This document shows, piece by piece, positions 18,220 through 26,166 of a stretch of DNA of 64,000 nt. The translations under genes were made by a program, and so were the position numbers. Source of the stretch: Parafrankia irregularis (GTDB lineage Bacteria > Actinomycetota > Actinomycetes > Frankiales > Frankiaceae); contig NZ_FAOZ01000040.1 of the NCBI RefSeq assembly GCF_001536285.1, positions 1-64,000 of the forward strand. The letters are read 5' to 3'. Position 1 is the first letter of the stretch. Each line of letters begins with the position of its first letter. The notes beneath the pieces are model-generated. The model searched no databases, was not told the origin of the DNA, and saw only the letters and a list, made by a program, of their open reading frames with translations.

Positions 18220-18840
18220 GTGGACATTGTGGTGTTCGGCGCAGGCGGGCGTGCGGGGCGGCAGGCTCTCGCCGAAGCAGGTCGCCGCGGCCACCAGGTC
18301 ACCGCCGTGGTCCGCGACCCCGCCCAGCATGGTGACCTGCCGTCCGACGTCCGGGTGGTTGCGGGCGATGTGACGGACGCGATGAGTGTCGAGCGGGCGG
18401 CGGCCGGGCAGGACGCGGCGATCAGCGCCGCGGTCGACCTGTCCGTGCCGGCACACGATTTCTTCACCGCATCGTCCCGCGCCCTGGTCACAGGGCTGGC
18501 CAGGGCGGGCGTGCGCCGTCTGGTGGTCGTCGGCCTCTCCTCGATCCTGCCGGGGGCATCCGGCGCCGCGTTGATGGACGAGCCCGGCTACCCGAACGAG
18601 TACCGTCCTTTCTTTCTCGGCCACGCGGCGGGCCTCGACGTGCTGCGCACCTGCGAGCTCGACTGGGCGTACATCGCTCCCGCCGGGGACTTCAACCACG
18701 ACGGGGCGCGCACCGGCCAGTACCGGGTCGCCGAGCACGGCGACGCGGCCAGCCGGATCGGCTACTCGGACTTCGCAATCGCGCTGCTCGACGAGATCGA
18801 GGAAGCGCGTCACCACCGCGCCACCGTCAGCGTCCGGTAG
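18220..18840 (+). CDS. NAD(P)-binding Rossmann protein (NmrA-like / atypical SDR)
   Basis: 206 residues. Starts MDIVVFGAGGRAGRQALAEA, the nucleotide motif GAGGRAG of atypical SDRs (NAD(P)H-binding, NmrA/HSCARG-like). No YxxxK active site, so it may be a redox sensor, quinone reductase-like or isomerase-like protein. GTG 18220 follows GAGAGGGG at about 6 bases. Divergent from the HxlR regulator, which probably represses it until an electrophile or oxidant is present. Confidence 0.8.
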   Translation: MDIVVFGAGGRAGRQALAEAGRRGHQVTAVVRDPAQHGDLPSDVRVVAGDVTDAMSVERAAAGQDAAISAAVDLSVPAHDFFTASSRALVTGLARAGVRRLVVVGLSSILPGASGAALMDEPGYPNEYRPFFLGHAAGLDVLRTCELDWAYIAPAGDFNHDGARTGQYRVAEHGDAASRIGYSDFAIALLDEIEEARHHRATVSVR

Positions 18841-19024
18841 GCACCGACCAGGGAGACGGGTCGTGACCTTACCGAGTCAGGGTCGACTGCCTCGGCCGTC
18901 TGGCGCGGGGGCATCCGCGTTTCCGGAGTAGTCGGGGGTCCGCGCGGCTACGAGCCACCGAGAAATGCGGCTTCGCCGTTCGGCCGGGCCTCGATGCCGA
19001 CTGTCCGGCCACCAGCCCCTTTCT

Positions 19025-20100
19025 TCAACGCGGGGGTTCAGTGCCCTGGGTGTGAGTGGCGTCGAGGAAGGCGGTGTAGGAGATAACGCTGGGAATGGGA
19101 CGCCGAGAGCACCGGCGGTGCCGGTCAGGGTCTTCTCCTGGCCGAGGAGACGTCCGTCGGTCGGATCGATGAGCAGGGTGTAGCGGGTCGGCAGTCCGGA
19201 CATCGCGCTGTCGACCGCGACCGCGAGGGCGGGGCGGCCGGCCCGGTCGACGGTGCGGCCCTGGAAGTAAAGGTCCGGAGTGGAGGCAAGAACGTCGAGA
19301 AGGGCGGCGCGCACCGGTGCGGGTGGAACCTGTTCGAGGCAGAGATCGGCGATGGCGACGAGGGTCTCGGCGGGGCCGTTCTCAACTGGATGACTGGTGG
19401 CGAGGAGGGCTGCCAGCTCGGTCGTGCCCGTGGGCAGGTCTGCTGGATACATGGCACCCAGGCCGCCAGCCGGGAAAGTCTCATCAGCAGGATCGGCTAT
19501 GGGACGTCCTTCCTCCTCCCATGCCTGCCGCGCATCCTCCGAAGGGAACTGCGGCTCGCCCGCGACGGTTCGAATGCGCCCGGAGCCGTCGGGAGCACGC
19601 CAAACCTCACGGATCTCGGGCAGGACCGCCGAACGGACCTGGACACCATCGATCCGTGTGGACAGATCCCAGCTCTGCGTCCGCACGTATCGATAACCAG
19701 TGCTACTGCTCGCAGGAGCCTCGGCCGCGCGGATGCGGCCGGCGACGGCCAGCAGCGCCTCCCGGGCAGATCCCGCCTCGGCCTGGTAGGTCAGCGGCGG
19801 TGGTGTAGCGGCCTGAGCCAGCGACGGGGCGGTGCCCCGCGGCAGGCCGAGCTGAGTCACGACGATCGCTACCAGGACGGCAGCCATCCCCACCGGCGTT
19901 AGCCACAGCGCGTGTGACCGGCGTCGAGCGGCGCTCTGGCTTCGGCCGCGCCGTCCCGGGTCCCCGGGGGTGTCAAGGATGCGGGCAAGGACAGCTGTGT
20001 GATCCGTAGCCGCGGTCTCGTCGATGCCGTCTGCCGGGTCGTGACCGCCAAGAATCCGGTCGGCGACCACGGCCTGAGGCACAGCAGCGCCTCGATCCAC
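19025..20100 (-). pseudogene. CU044_5270-type membrane protein gene, frameshifted and probably 5'-truncated
   Basis: One membrane segment (LWLTPVGMAAVLVAIVVTQ) followed by a large outside domain with YRYVRTQSWDLS, IREVWRAPDGSGRIR, QVPPAPVRAALLDVLASTPDLYFQGRTVDRAGRPALAVAV and YTLLIDPTDGRLLG. These are the marks of CU044_5270 family proteins, usually the partner of an ECF-type sigma factor. The proper ending IPSVISYTAFLDATHT is present but in another frame from about 19098, ending at TGA 19025-19027; the undisturbed frame instead runs on to 18877 with junk. One inserted base would repair it. The usual N-terminal region is not seen either; its place overlaps an integrase remnant on the other strand. 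No sigma gene is next to it. Confidence 0.6.
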
Positions 20101-20255
20101 CTTGCCGAGGAAGTCGACATCACGTTGGTGTCGAAGCGGCCTCGACGACCATCACCGGGCATCTGTACACGCACCTGCTGCGGTCGTCCGGGGCGCAGAC
20201 TGCGGAGACCGCTGCCGCCGCGATCCCTCGGAAGCGCGCGAACGTGCCCACATAG
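20056..20255 (+). pseudogene. C-terminal remnant of a tyrosine integrase from an earlier element
   Basis: Reads VGDHGLRHSSASIHLAEEV then DITLVSKR, the HxLRH box and following helix of tyrosine recombinases. After a frame change and loss of the expected LGHSS it continues TTITGHLYTHLLRSSGAQ with the tyrosine box (GHLYTHL), ending with PRKRANVPT and TAG at 20253-20255. The distance from this stop to the 58-bp att repeat at 20339 is 83 bp; the live integrase has 84 bp between its stop and the other copy at 36708. So this is the leftover integrase of a former resident at the same site. Confidence 0.8.
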
Positions 20256-20338
20256 ATCATCGAGCGAGGCGGACGTCAGCCCGGACGACAGACGTTCGTT
20301 GAGCCGCAAGGGGTGCGGTCGACCATTCCCACGATCAG

Positions 20339-20396
20339 GTTGCGGAGGATGCGAGATTCGAACTCGCGAGGGGTTGCCCCCAACACGCTTTCCAAG
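20339..20396. repeat. Left attachment repeat (58 bp, tRNA-Ser 3' half)
   Basis: Identical base for base to 36708-36765. It covers the tRNA from the anticodon loop through variable and T arms to the 3' end. The next bases (TCTGTGGC) break the tRNA, so this copy is not a functional tRNA gene. It marks the element's left edge. Confidence 0.95.
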
Positions 20397-20491
20397 TCTG
20401 TGGCACCCCGTTTGCGGCCGTTCGCAGTGGTACGCGCGTGATACGTGACGGCCAAACGATCCTTGGCGGACGCCCCCGAACGAACGTGAAC

Positions 20492-20509
20492 GAGACCAGA
20501 ACTGAGACC
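20492..20509. promoter_or_regulatory. Paired GAGACC site, left end copy 1 (candidate integrase/excisionase arm site)
   Basis: GAGACC-N6-GAGACC with 12-bp period, 96 bp inside the left att repeat. The same pair occurs at 21586-21603 and, inside the other end, at 36622-36639. Tyrosine integrases bind short arm-type repeats near the core, so this is a reasonable role, inferred from position only. Confidence 0.5.
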
Positions 20510-20708
20510 GCCGATCCACCAACTTGCCCAGCCGGGGAGTGATCGTGTACGGTCCTAGATCAAGGCAGACGCGCCTGCCGGCTCCGAGCTACCGGGACCC
20601 ACGCACCCGCAGCGATGAGGACAAGAGGCCTTGACTCAGCGCACTCATCCGCACGTTTGGCATGACCGCCGATCTTGCGGAGGGCGTGGGACTCCGTCGG
20701 AGGATGTC

Positions 20709-21341
20709 GTGTCCAAGAACTTCAAGCGCAAGCCCGTAGCGGATCGTGCCCGGGTGAGGGCTATTCGCGCCCGTCAGGCAAGGACCGGCGAGCCCTACAG
20801 CGTCGCGGCCCGCATGGTGGATGTCGAGGTAGCTGCCGCGCAGGAGCACGCGAAGCAACGCAGCGCGGACGACCAGGGACTGAACGTCTCCAAGCTCGAG
20901 ACGGCCCTAGGCATCGATCCGCTTCTTCGGGACCGGATGGCTCGCATCGTTGCCGACTACCAGGCATCCGCATTCGCCTCGATCGCCCGAGCGCTCGCCC
21001 CGGCACAGGAGGCCGCCGCCGCCTCGATCGCTGCGGCGGTCAGTCCGATGCAGGAGCTCGCCAAGACCCACCAGGCATCCACGTCCGCCTCGATCGCCCG
21101 AGCGCTCGCCCCGGCGCAGGAGGCCGCCGCCGCCTCGATCGCTGCGGCGGTCAGTCCGATGCAGGAGCTCGCCAAGACCCACCAGGCATCCACGTCCGCC
21201 TCGATCGCCCGAGCGCTCGGCCCGGCACAGGAGGCCGCCGCCGCCTCGATCGCCAGAATGGTCGAAGTCGCCCAGGTACCCACCTGGATGGACGATGTCA
21301 TCCGTCTCCAGGAGCGGATCGGCAAGATCTACGGCGTCTAG
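20709..21341 (+). CDS. Uncharacterised repeat protein of the element (37-residue tandem repeats)
   Basis: 210 residues. GTG 20709 has GGAGG 6 bases upstream, so the longer reading from 20631 is not needed. The N terminus is basic: KNFKRKPVADRARVRAIRA followed by RQARTGEPYSVAAR, a motif I know from many small actinobacterial plasmid and element proteins of unknown role. The middle holds Ala-rich tandem repeats of 37 residues with the pattern QAS-SASIARALAPAQEAAA-ASIAAAVSPMQELAKTH, itself built of two similar halves, which should form a long helical rod. It ends PTWMDDVIRLQERIGKIYGV. First gene inside the left end; function unknown. Could be a DNA-bridging, partition or cell-surface-independent structural protein. 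Confidence 0.75.
   Translation: MSKNFKRKPVADRARVRAIRARQARTGEPYSVAARMVDVEVAAAQEHAKQRSADDQGLNVSKLETALGIDPLLRDRMARIVADYQASAFASIARALAPAQEAAAASIAAAVSPMQELAKTHQASTSASIARALAPAQEAAAASIAAAVSPMQELAKTHQASTSASIARALGPAQEAAAASIARMVEVAQVPTWMDDVIRLQERIGKIYGV
20961..21254. repeat. 111-bp tandem repeat within the left-end gene
   Basis: Units start at 20961, 21072 and 21183, each 111 bp and nearly identical; the third is partial. The near-identity at the DNA level, including silent positions, points to recent unit duplication, so copy number probably varies between strains. Confidence 0.9.
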
Positions 21342-21358
21342 ACCCATCACACGAAGCA

Positions 21359-21383
21359 GCCGGTACCTGGCTCAGGTACCGGC
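21359..21383 (+). terminator. Hairpin after the repeat-protein gene
   Basis: GCCGGTACCTG-GCT-CAGGTACCGGC, perfect 11-bp arms and 3-base loop, 18 bp after the stop at 21341. Strong GC stem without a T tract, a usual actinomycete terminator form. Confidence 0.7.
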
Positions 21384-22207
21384 CGCTTCGCGTTCCCTAC
21401 CGTCGAGTGCCGCGGAGGCACGTGCGACAGCCTTCATGACGGTTCGCGACGTAGTCGAGGTGGAACCCGCCGACCTTCCGCTTTTCAGTGCCACGGTGTT
21501 CGATTCACCACCGTGCCGGGCCATTCAACCCGCTCGTCCGCGGATGATCCGACACAGCCGCGACCATCGTTGAACGGCAGTGAACGAGACCAGGACTGAG
21601 ACCATGCGGCCACGTCACGTTGACCGGAGGAAGCAGGGGCACGGGATCCGCGTCGCGAACCTGGGAGGTCGACGGCTGGCCAGCGCGACTGTGGCCATGC
21701 CGCAGAAGACAACGTCTCTGGGCTCTACGTTGCCCTAACGTCCGTCTTCCAGACTGTGACCTACGGGTGGTCCGATCAAGCCCAGCCAACCGGCCCGATC
21801 GAGGCTTCCAACCAGCGTGCGCTTCGTGCATCGGTGATGGCGATTTGCCTGTTTCGCCACAGTTTGTGCCGATCGACCTACGGTCTAGCCTAGCCTTGCC
21901 ACCAGCGATCCCAGGTCACGACACGTCAAGCCGCAAATGATCATGAGCGTTCGGCCGAGTCGATGGTCACCCAGCTCCAAAGCGTAGTTACATCGGTGCG
22001 GTACTGTGCCCCCGTATCACCGCTTGGTGGCTTGCAAACCACCAGGCAGGGCCGCCTTGGTGCTACGAGGGCACTGCAAGCACTCGTGAGCCGCACAGCC
22101 CCACTACTGGATCAACTTCTGTGGATCGCATGCGGGCCGCGCATCCGGCGCCCTACGCTTGCAAGGCGGGTCAGGAACCTAGGCAGCTTGACGGGGGGTG
22201 CGGTGGT
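21384..22207. other. 824-bp stretch without a convincing gene
   Basis: No reading frame here has a good start signal or family likeness. It holds the second GAGACC pair (21586-21603), a CACGGTG...CACCGTG hairpin around 21492-21515 and a GGTGG...CCACC hairpin around 22025-22050. It separates the repeat-protein gene from the AT-richer cargo and presumably carries the promoter of the ImmA/IrrE gene. Confidence 0.5.
21586..21603. promoter_or_regulatory. Paired GAGACC site, left end copy 2
   Basis: GAGACC-N6-GAGACC preceded by GAAC as in copy 1. It lies about 1.1 kb further inside the element, with no recognisable att core beside it. Either an extra distal arm site or a remnant of an older end. 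Confidence 0.4.
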
Positions 22208-23365
22208 ATGGCGGAGCGCGTCGCAGTCTCGCCGGGCCTACTCGCTTGGGCACGAGAGAGGTCCGGCCGTACGGTCCAAGACCTCTCTAGGAGCTTCCCT
22301 AAACTCATCGAGTGGGAGGCTGGCGTTCAGCAGCCTACAATGCGCCAGCTAGAAGGCTTTGCCCGTGCAACACATACGCCGTTCGGCTTCTTCTTTCTCC
22401 CCGAACCACCCGTAGAAAATCTCCCAATCACCGATTTTCGCACCATAGGGGACGAACCGGTGATTAGGCCTACTCCAGATTTGTTGGACATTATCTACGC
22501 ATGCCAGAGGCGCCAGGATTGGTACCGCGCATTTGCGGAGGAGAATGACCACGATCCTGTCAGCCTAGTCGGAAGCATGTCGCTTGATGCCGATCCGCGG
22601 AGTGCGGCTTCTGCGCTTCGAGATACGCTTGGCTTCGGCCTCGACATCAGGTCCACCTTCCAAAGCTGGAGTAGGGCGTTGGATGGGCTTCGCGAGAATG
22701 CCGAGAAGGCGGGAATTCTCGTCATGGTCAACGGTGTAGTAGACAATAATACGCATCGCAAGCTGGACCCTGACGAGTTTCGAGGCTTCTCGCTGGTCGA
22801 CGAGTATGCCCCGGTGATATTCATTAATGGCAGCGACACGAAGGCTGCACAGATCTTTACGCTTGCGCATGAACTCGCGCACATTGCACTTGGAGAGTCG
22901 GGCGTATCGAACCCGAACCTCGGAAGCCTTGAAGAAAATGGCGCTGTCGAAATCTGGTGTAATTCGGTCGCCGCAGAGCTACTCGTTCCTACTGAATCGA
23001 TTGTAGTCGAGTTTCGGTCGACTGCCGACCTCACCATGGAGCTTGACCGACTCGCAAAAATCTACAGGGTGAGCACTCTCGTTGTGCTCAGAAGACTCCA
23101 TGACACACGGGCAATTTCTCCAACAAGATTCAGAAACGCTTTTCCTGTCGAGCTAGACCGAGTTCGCAGGCTAAGCCCGAAGCGCGATGAATCTAGCGGA
23201 AATTTCTACAATACTGAGCCCATTCGAATGAGCAAGAGGTTCACGCGCGCAATACTAGCGGATACAGTCGGGGGCCGCACCATGTACAGAGACACTTTCC
23301 GCCTTTTGGGTTTCAGTAAGATTTCGACCTTTGAAGAACTGGGTCAGAAACTCGGAGTGGTTTAG
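22208..23365 (+). CDS. XRE-type HTH and ImmA/IrrE family metallo-endopeptidase
   Basis: 385 residues. N terminus has an HTH-like region: VSPGLLAWARERSGRTVQDL, WEAGVQQPTMRQLEGFARATHTPFGFFFLPEPP. Then the ImmA/IrrE (DUF955) peptidase with zinc motif HELAH at 221-225 in AQIFTLAHELAHIAL, and EIWCNSVAAELLVP, where the Glu completes the site. Such peptidases cut HTH repressors or act as antitoxin-like partners. ATG 22208 follows a G-rich stretch (GGGGGGT). The GTG start of the next gene shares the last base of this stop codon, so the two form a unit. Codon use is clearly AT-richer than in the element backbone, a sign of separate origin. Confidence 0.9.
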   Translation: MAERVAVSPGLLAWARERSGRTVQDLSRSFPKLIEWEAGVQQPTMRQLEGFARATHTPFGFFFLPEPPVENLPITDFRTIGDEPVIRPTPDLLDIIYACQRRQDWYRAFAEENDHDPVSLVGSMSLDADPRSAASALRDTLGFGLDIRSTFQSWSRALDGLRENAEKAGILVMVNGVVDNNTHRKLDPDEFRGFSLVDEYAPVIFINGSDTKAAQIFTLAHELAHIALGESGVSNPNLGSLEENGAVEIWCNSVAAELLVPTESIVVEFRSTADLTMELDRLAKIYRVSTLVVLRRLHDTRAISPTRFRNAFPVELDRVRRLSPKRDESSGNFYNTEPIRMSKRFTRAILADTVGGRTMYRDTFRLLGFSKISTFEELGQKLGVV

Positions 23366-23850
23366 TGTATCTGGTCGACTCCAACGTACTGATCCAGGCA
23401 AAGAATCGACACTACCCATTTGACGTAGTGCCGGGTTTTTGGGATTGGCTAACCAACGGCCATCTTGCGGGCAAAGTGTACGTTGTGGAAAAGGTCGCAG
23501 ACGAAATAATGTCTGGCAACGACGAGTTGGCGGCCTGGCTTAAGGGTCAGCCTAACTCTTTCCGCCTACCATCTACACCGGATGATGCTCCGTCCTTGGC
23601 GAGAGTTGCACTCTGGGCCAACGGCGCTGGATATGCGGCCAGAGCCGTCAATGAGTTCTTCAGCGCAGCCGACTTCCATCTTGTTGCACAAGCCCTAACA
23701 CAGCGATTCGTTGTAGTGACTCACGAAGTCCCGAATACAGGTTCGGTCAAGAGGATCAAAATTCCGGATGCGTGTCATGCGGTTGGCGTGGCCTGCATAG
23801 ATCCATTCCGAATGCTGAGGAGCGAGAGCGCAAAGTTCGTACTCCTCTAA
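23365..23850 (+). CDS. DUF4411 family PIN-like protein
   Basis: 161 residues. Begins MYLVDSNVLIQAKN, the PIN-domain acidic start (Asp5), with later conserved acids in EKVADEIMSG, SAADFHLVAQAL and KIPDACHAV. This fits DUF4411, a PIN-like putative RNase fold. Pairs of XRE-ImmA/IrrE with DUF4411 recur on mobile DNA and are counted as toxin-antitoxin-like modules in genome surveys. Starts at GTG 23365, overlapping the upstream stop by one base, so strict translational coupling is likely. Activity not proven. Confidence 0.85.
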   Translation: MYLVDSNVLIQAKNRHYPFDVVPGFWDWLTNGHLAGKVYVVEKVADEIMSGNDELAAWLKGQPNSFRLPSTPDDAPSLARVALWANGAGYAARAVNEFFSAADFHLVAQALTQRFVVVTHEVPNTGSVKRIKIPDACHAVGVACIDPFRMLRSESAKFVLL

Positions 23851-23862
23851 GGTTCATAAACT

Positions 23863-24819
23863 CTAAGCAGGCCACTTTGATTTGTCGATTACCGGTAGCT
23901 CGTATCGTACACAGAAAGTATCAATAAAATTGTCCACGACCGCTTTACCGTTTTCTTCGATGAATTCGTAGCCGCCGAAGCGATATACATCATATCCAGC
24001 GAGACGCAGCTTCCTGTCCTCAGAAACCATCTCCGCATAGCGCCGAGGATCGGGTTTCCCTTCCGAGGAATAATGGTGCACCCCGTCGATTTCGACGACA
24101 ATTCGAATATCACCTGGAAGCAGTAGAAGAAAATCCATCCGCTGCCTTATGAGTGGGCCCTGACTTGAACGAGATGCTTTCGTGTAAGGGTCGTAGTGCA
24201 TGTAAACTTGCGGAATAAGAGCAGGCCATTCCCAACCTTCGGCATTCGCGTAGGCCCCACAGTAACGATTGAAGAAGACTCGCTCGGGGTCCGACGCAAG
24301 AGATTTACTCAAGCGTTGATATAGATGGCGTCCCGCCATCATAGAATCTTCGATTCTCGTAATTTCCTGCCACCAGCTGACGAGGCTCTTCCAGGTAAGA
24401 CCCCGCGAGTCGATCGGACGGTCGTAGACCAAGCAGAATTGCTCGTTCTTAGTAATCTTTACAATGTTGCTGACTGCGTCCGTCAAGATTATTTCAGGCT
24501 TTGGCCCATCGGCCGAGAATATAAGATTCCTGAACTCTCCGGATGCGCCCTGAGCGCCGGATCTCTTAATAAGATCCTCAAGTTGCGGACTTGCGTGATC
24601 ATCAAGAATTTGTCGCGCAAGCGCGACGAGCTGTGCGCGATTATGCTTTTCTATCCTCGACAGTACATACCAACGCTTGCTCGAAAAGGCATCGCTTTCC
24701 GTTCCCGGTTCTAGGCCATACGAAACGCAAGCTTCGGGGATTTCGTAGGAGCGCAATGCGTCTCGCAACGTCTCGGCAATTGCGTTCCGGAGCTCGTATA
24801 GCTTCACCGGTCCTGTCAT
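23863..24819 (-). CDS. Putative defence protein with C-terminal DUF559/Vsr-like nuclease domain
   Basis: 318 residues, convergent with the DUF4411 gene (12-bp gap) and equally AT-rich. The C-terminal part has RMDFLLLLPGDIRIVVEID then GVHH, with Asp229, Glu243, Asp245 and paired His, followed by RYAEMVSEDRKLRLAGYDVYRFGG. This is the pattern of DUF559/Vsr-type PD-(D/E)XK enzymes (DF...EIDG.HH...DR.L...GY.V.RF). The first 90 residues (KLYELRNAIAETLRDALRSY, SSKRWYVLSRI, QLVALARQIL) remind me of the AbiJ-type N-terminal modules that precede effector domains in abortive infection proteins; that part is tentative. Probable anti-phage or anti-plasmid cargo. Confidence 0.7.
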   Translation of the reverse strand: MTGPVKLYELRNAIAETLRDALRSYEIPEACVSYGLEPGTESDAFSSKRWYVLSRIEKHNRAQLVALARQILDDHASPQLEDLIKRSGAQGASGEFRNLIFSADGPKPEIILTDAVSNIVKITKNEQFCLVYDRPIDSRGLTWKSLVSWWQEITRIEDSMMAGRHLYQRLSKSLASDPERVFFNRYCGAYANAEGWEWPALIPQVYMHYDPYTKASRSSQGPLIRQRMDFLLLLPGDIRIVVEIDGVHHYSSEGKPDPRRYAEMVSEDRKLRLAGYDVYRFGGYEFIEENGKAVVDNFIDTFCVRYELPVIDKSKWPA

Positions 24820-24895
24820 GTGTAGATGTTACGTGATATCGAAGTCTTTATGCTGATCCGATGCCGGTGAACGCGGGGCAAGACTCCGGATCCGA

Positions 24896-24940
24896 CGACG
24901 TCTGCGAGCCGTGACTCCCCGGGGACACTCGCAGTCGTCG
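24896..24940. promoter_or_regulatory. Long hairpin in the gap between cargo and backbone
   Basis: CGACGTCTGCGAG pairs with CTCGCAGTCGTCG with one mismatch, and the 19-base interior holds the 10-bp palindrome TCCCCGGGGA. The gap 24820-25166 (347 bp) contains no other feature I can name. The hairpin lies between the nuclease gene's 5' end and the next plus-strand gene, so it could be a two-way transcription barrier or a binding site. Confidence 0.45.
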
Positions 24941-25166
24941 CGGGGGCGGGCTCAAATCGGGCTCTCTGATCCCAGACGGAGGAGCTCGGCAACCCGGCAA
25001 TCTATCTCTACGTCTCTGCACTTGGCCGCACAAATAGTGCTGGGTAGTCAAATGGATGCGACTGGTACTAGCGTGGCCGTGAGTCGCGGTACGAGGAGGC
25101 TGGCCGGGTGTGTGAGTACAGGCCGACCGCGGCGGACCCCTGAGCGACTTGGGAAGGGATCGACCG

Positions 25167-25457
25167 ATGGATGATGGTGCTGCCAAGCTACGAGAGCCGC
25201 GCTACCGACCTGAGCAGGGCTGCCGGATCTGGGCAGGGCACATCGATGGGGAAGTGGAGGTCTACGCGGACACCGGGGTGACGGCTGAGCAGCTCACGAA
25301 CGCGCTGGCTCTTTACGTTCGGGGTAGCGCTCGGCTGGTCGAGGTCGAGGTGCCGGACCGTGCTGACGGAGCCAACCTTTTCCGCTTCCGCCTTCCACCT
25401 GAATCGCACCAGAAGGGCGGCAGTCAGGAGCATCGCACGAATGCGTGCGAAAAATGA
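25167..25457 (+). CDS. Hypothetical small protein of the element
   Basis: 96 residues, not recognised. Contains GCRIWAGHIDGEVEVYADTGVTAEQLTNALALYVR and a hydrophilic tail. ATG 25167 follows GAAGGGA at a good distance. The next gene starts within its stop (ATGA), so the pair is translationally coupled. Codon use is like the high-GC backbone. Confidence 0.65.
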   Translation: MDDGAAKLREPRYRPEQGCRIWAGHIDGEVEVYADTGVTAEQLTNALALYVRGSARLVEVEVPDRADGANLFRFRLPPESHQKGGSQEHRTNACEK

Positions 25458-25756
25458 GCAACTCCGACATCTCTCCCGTTCCTCTCGGCGCGCTGTTTCC
25501 TATGTGGCGAGGCCGCGGTTGCGAGTCATCCTCTACCGGGATGCCCGCCGCGTCAGACCAACCCGACCGGTACCCACCTCTCGTTGGTGGCTTGGTCCTC
25601 AACGAGGACGGCGAGCCCATCGAGGTTGTGGCGCCGTTTGCGGGTCCGTCGGCACTCGCCGCGTGGATGGAACGTCGCGGCATCACGCACTACCGAGTGC
25701 TGTTGGCCCACCTGCCGGGTGCGGTCGCGCCGCACGGATCGGCCGACCCAACGTAG
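25454..25756 (+). CDS. Hypothetical small protein of the element
   Basis: 100 residues, not recognised. Middle part YPPLVGGLVLNEDGEPIEVVAPFAG, then ALAAWMERRGITHYRVLLAHLPGAVAP. ATG 25454 overlaps the upstream stop as ATGA. A partner of the preceding protein by coupling; role unknown. Confidence 0.6.
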   Translation: MSNSDISPVPLGALFPMWRGRGCESSSTGMPAASDQPDRYPPLVGGLVLNEDGEPIEVVAPFAGPSALAAWMERRGITHYRVLLAHLPGAVAPHGSADPT

Positions 25757-25848
25757 CCGAGTCGCACCAAAAGTGCGGGGTGGTTACGGGAATGCGACCT
25801 GTGGGAGGATCGTTGGACTCTTGACGTCCACCCACAGGAAGAGGATCT

Positions 25849-26166
25849 ATGTTCGGCTTGGTGGTCCGGTTCAGTCTGAGGCCTGGTGGCGCCGAGGGGT
25901 TCGATCGGCTGGTGGCCCGGACGTTGCCGCTCATCGTGTCATCCGAGCCAGGGACTTTGCTGTATCTGACGCACACCGTGGACGGGGACCCTGACGCCCG
26001 GATCTTCTACGAGGTGTACCAGGATCGGGCCGCGTTTGACGAACACGAGCGCCAAGACCACGTTCGGGCCTTCCTCGCAGCCCGGGAGGAATTCCTTTCC
26101 GGCCCGCCACGGGTTGAGTTCGTGACGGTGGCCGACGGCAAGGGCATGCCGGCCGGTGCGCCATGA
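25849..26166 (+). CDS. ABM-domain protein (putative quinol monooxygenase type)
   Basis: 105 residues with the dimeric alpha-beta barrel pattern: GLVVRFSLRPGGAEGFDRLV, EPGTLLYLTHTVDGDPDARIFYEVYQDRAAFDEHERQDHVRAFL. Such proteins oxygenate quinols or are cofactor-free monooxygenases; many are uncharacterised. AGGAAGAGG precedes ATG 25849. Its stop overlaps the start of the XRE regulator (ATGA), so the regulator is made from the same message. An odd partner for a conjugation regulator, possibly a small-molecule sensor or modifier. Confidence 0.8.
   Translation: MFGLVVRFSLRPGGAEGFDRLVARTLPLIVSSEPGTLLYLTHTVDGDPDARIFYEVYQDRAAFDEHERQDHVRAFLAAREEFLSGPPRVEFVTVADGKGMPAGAP

Noticed and set aside
18877-19024. 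C-terminal extension of the CU044_5270-type frame
   Set aside because: It is the wrong frame after a one-base shift; the family ending is found in the other frame and stops at 19025.
20961-21254. Regular repeats that could suggest a CRISPR array
   Set aside because: Repeats are contiguous, 111 bp, in frame and protein-coding, with no spacers. No CRISPR array or cas gene was seen in the window.
21488-21520. GTTCGATTC context like a tRNA T loop near the second GAGACC pair
   Set aside because: The stem has a mismatch and no acceptor or anticodon arm follows; better explained by a CACGGTG/CACCGTG hairpin.
22020-22060. Hairpin with TTGCAAA loop that resembles a tRNA anticodon arm
   Set aside because: The loop is 8 bases and no D arm, T arm or acceptor stem can be folded around it.
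21963-22352. 129-residue frame overlapping the start of the ImmA/IrrE gene
   Set aside because: It runs through the HTH region in another frame, without a Shine-Dalgarno or family likeness.
24911-25174. 87-residue frame upstream of the gene at 25167
   Set aside because: Ser/Arg-rich, no start signal, contains the hairpin region; probably intergenic.
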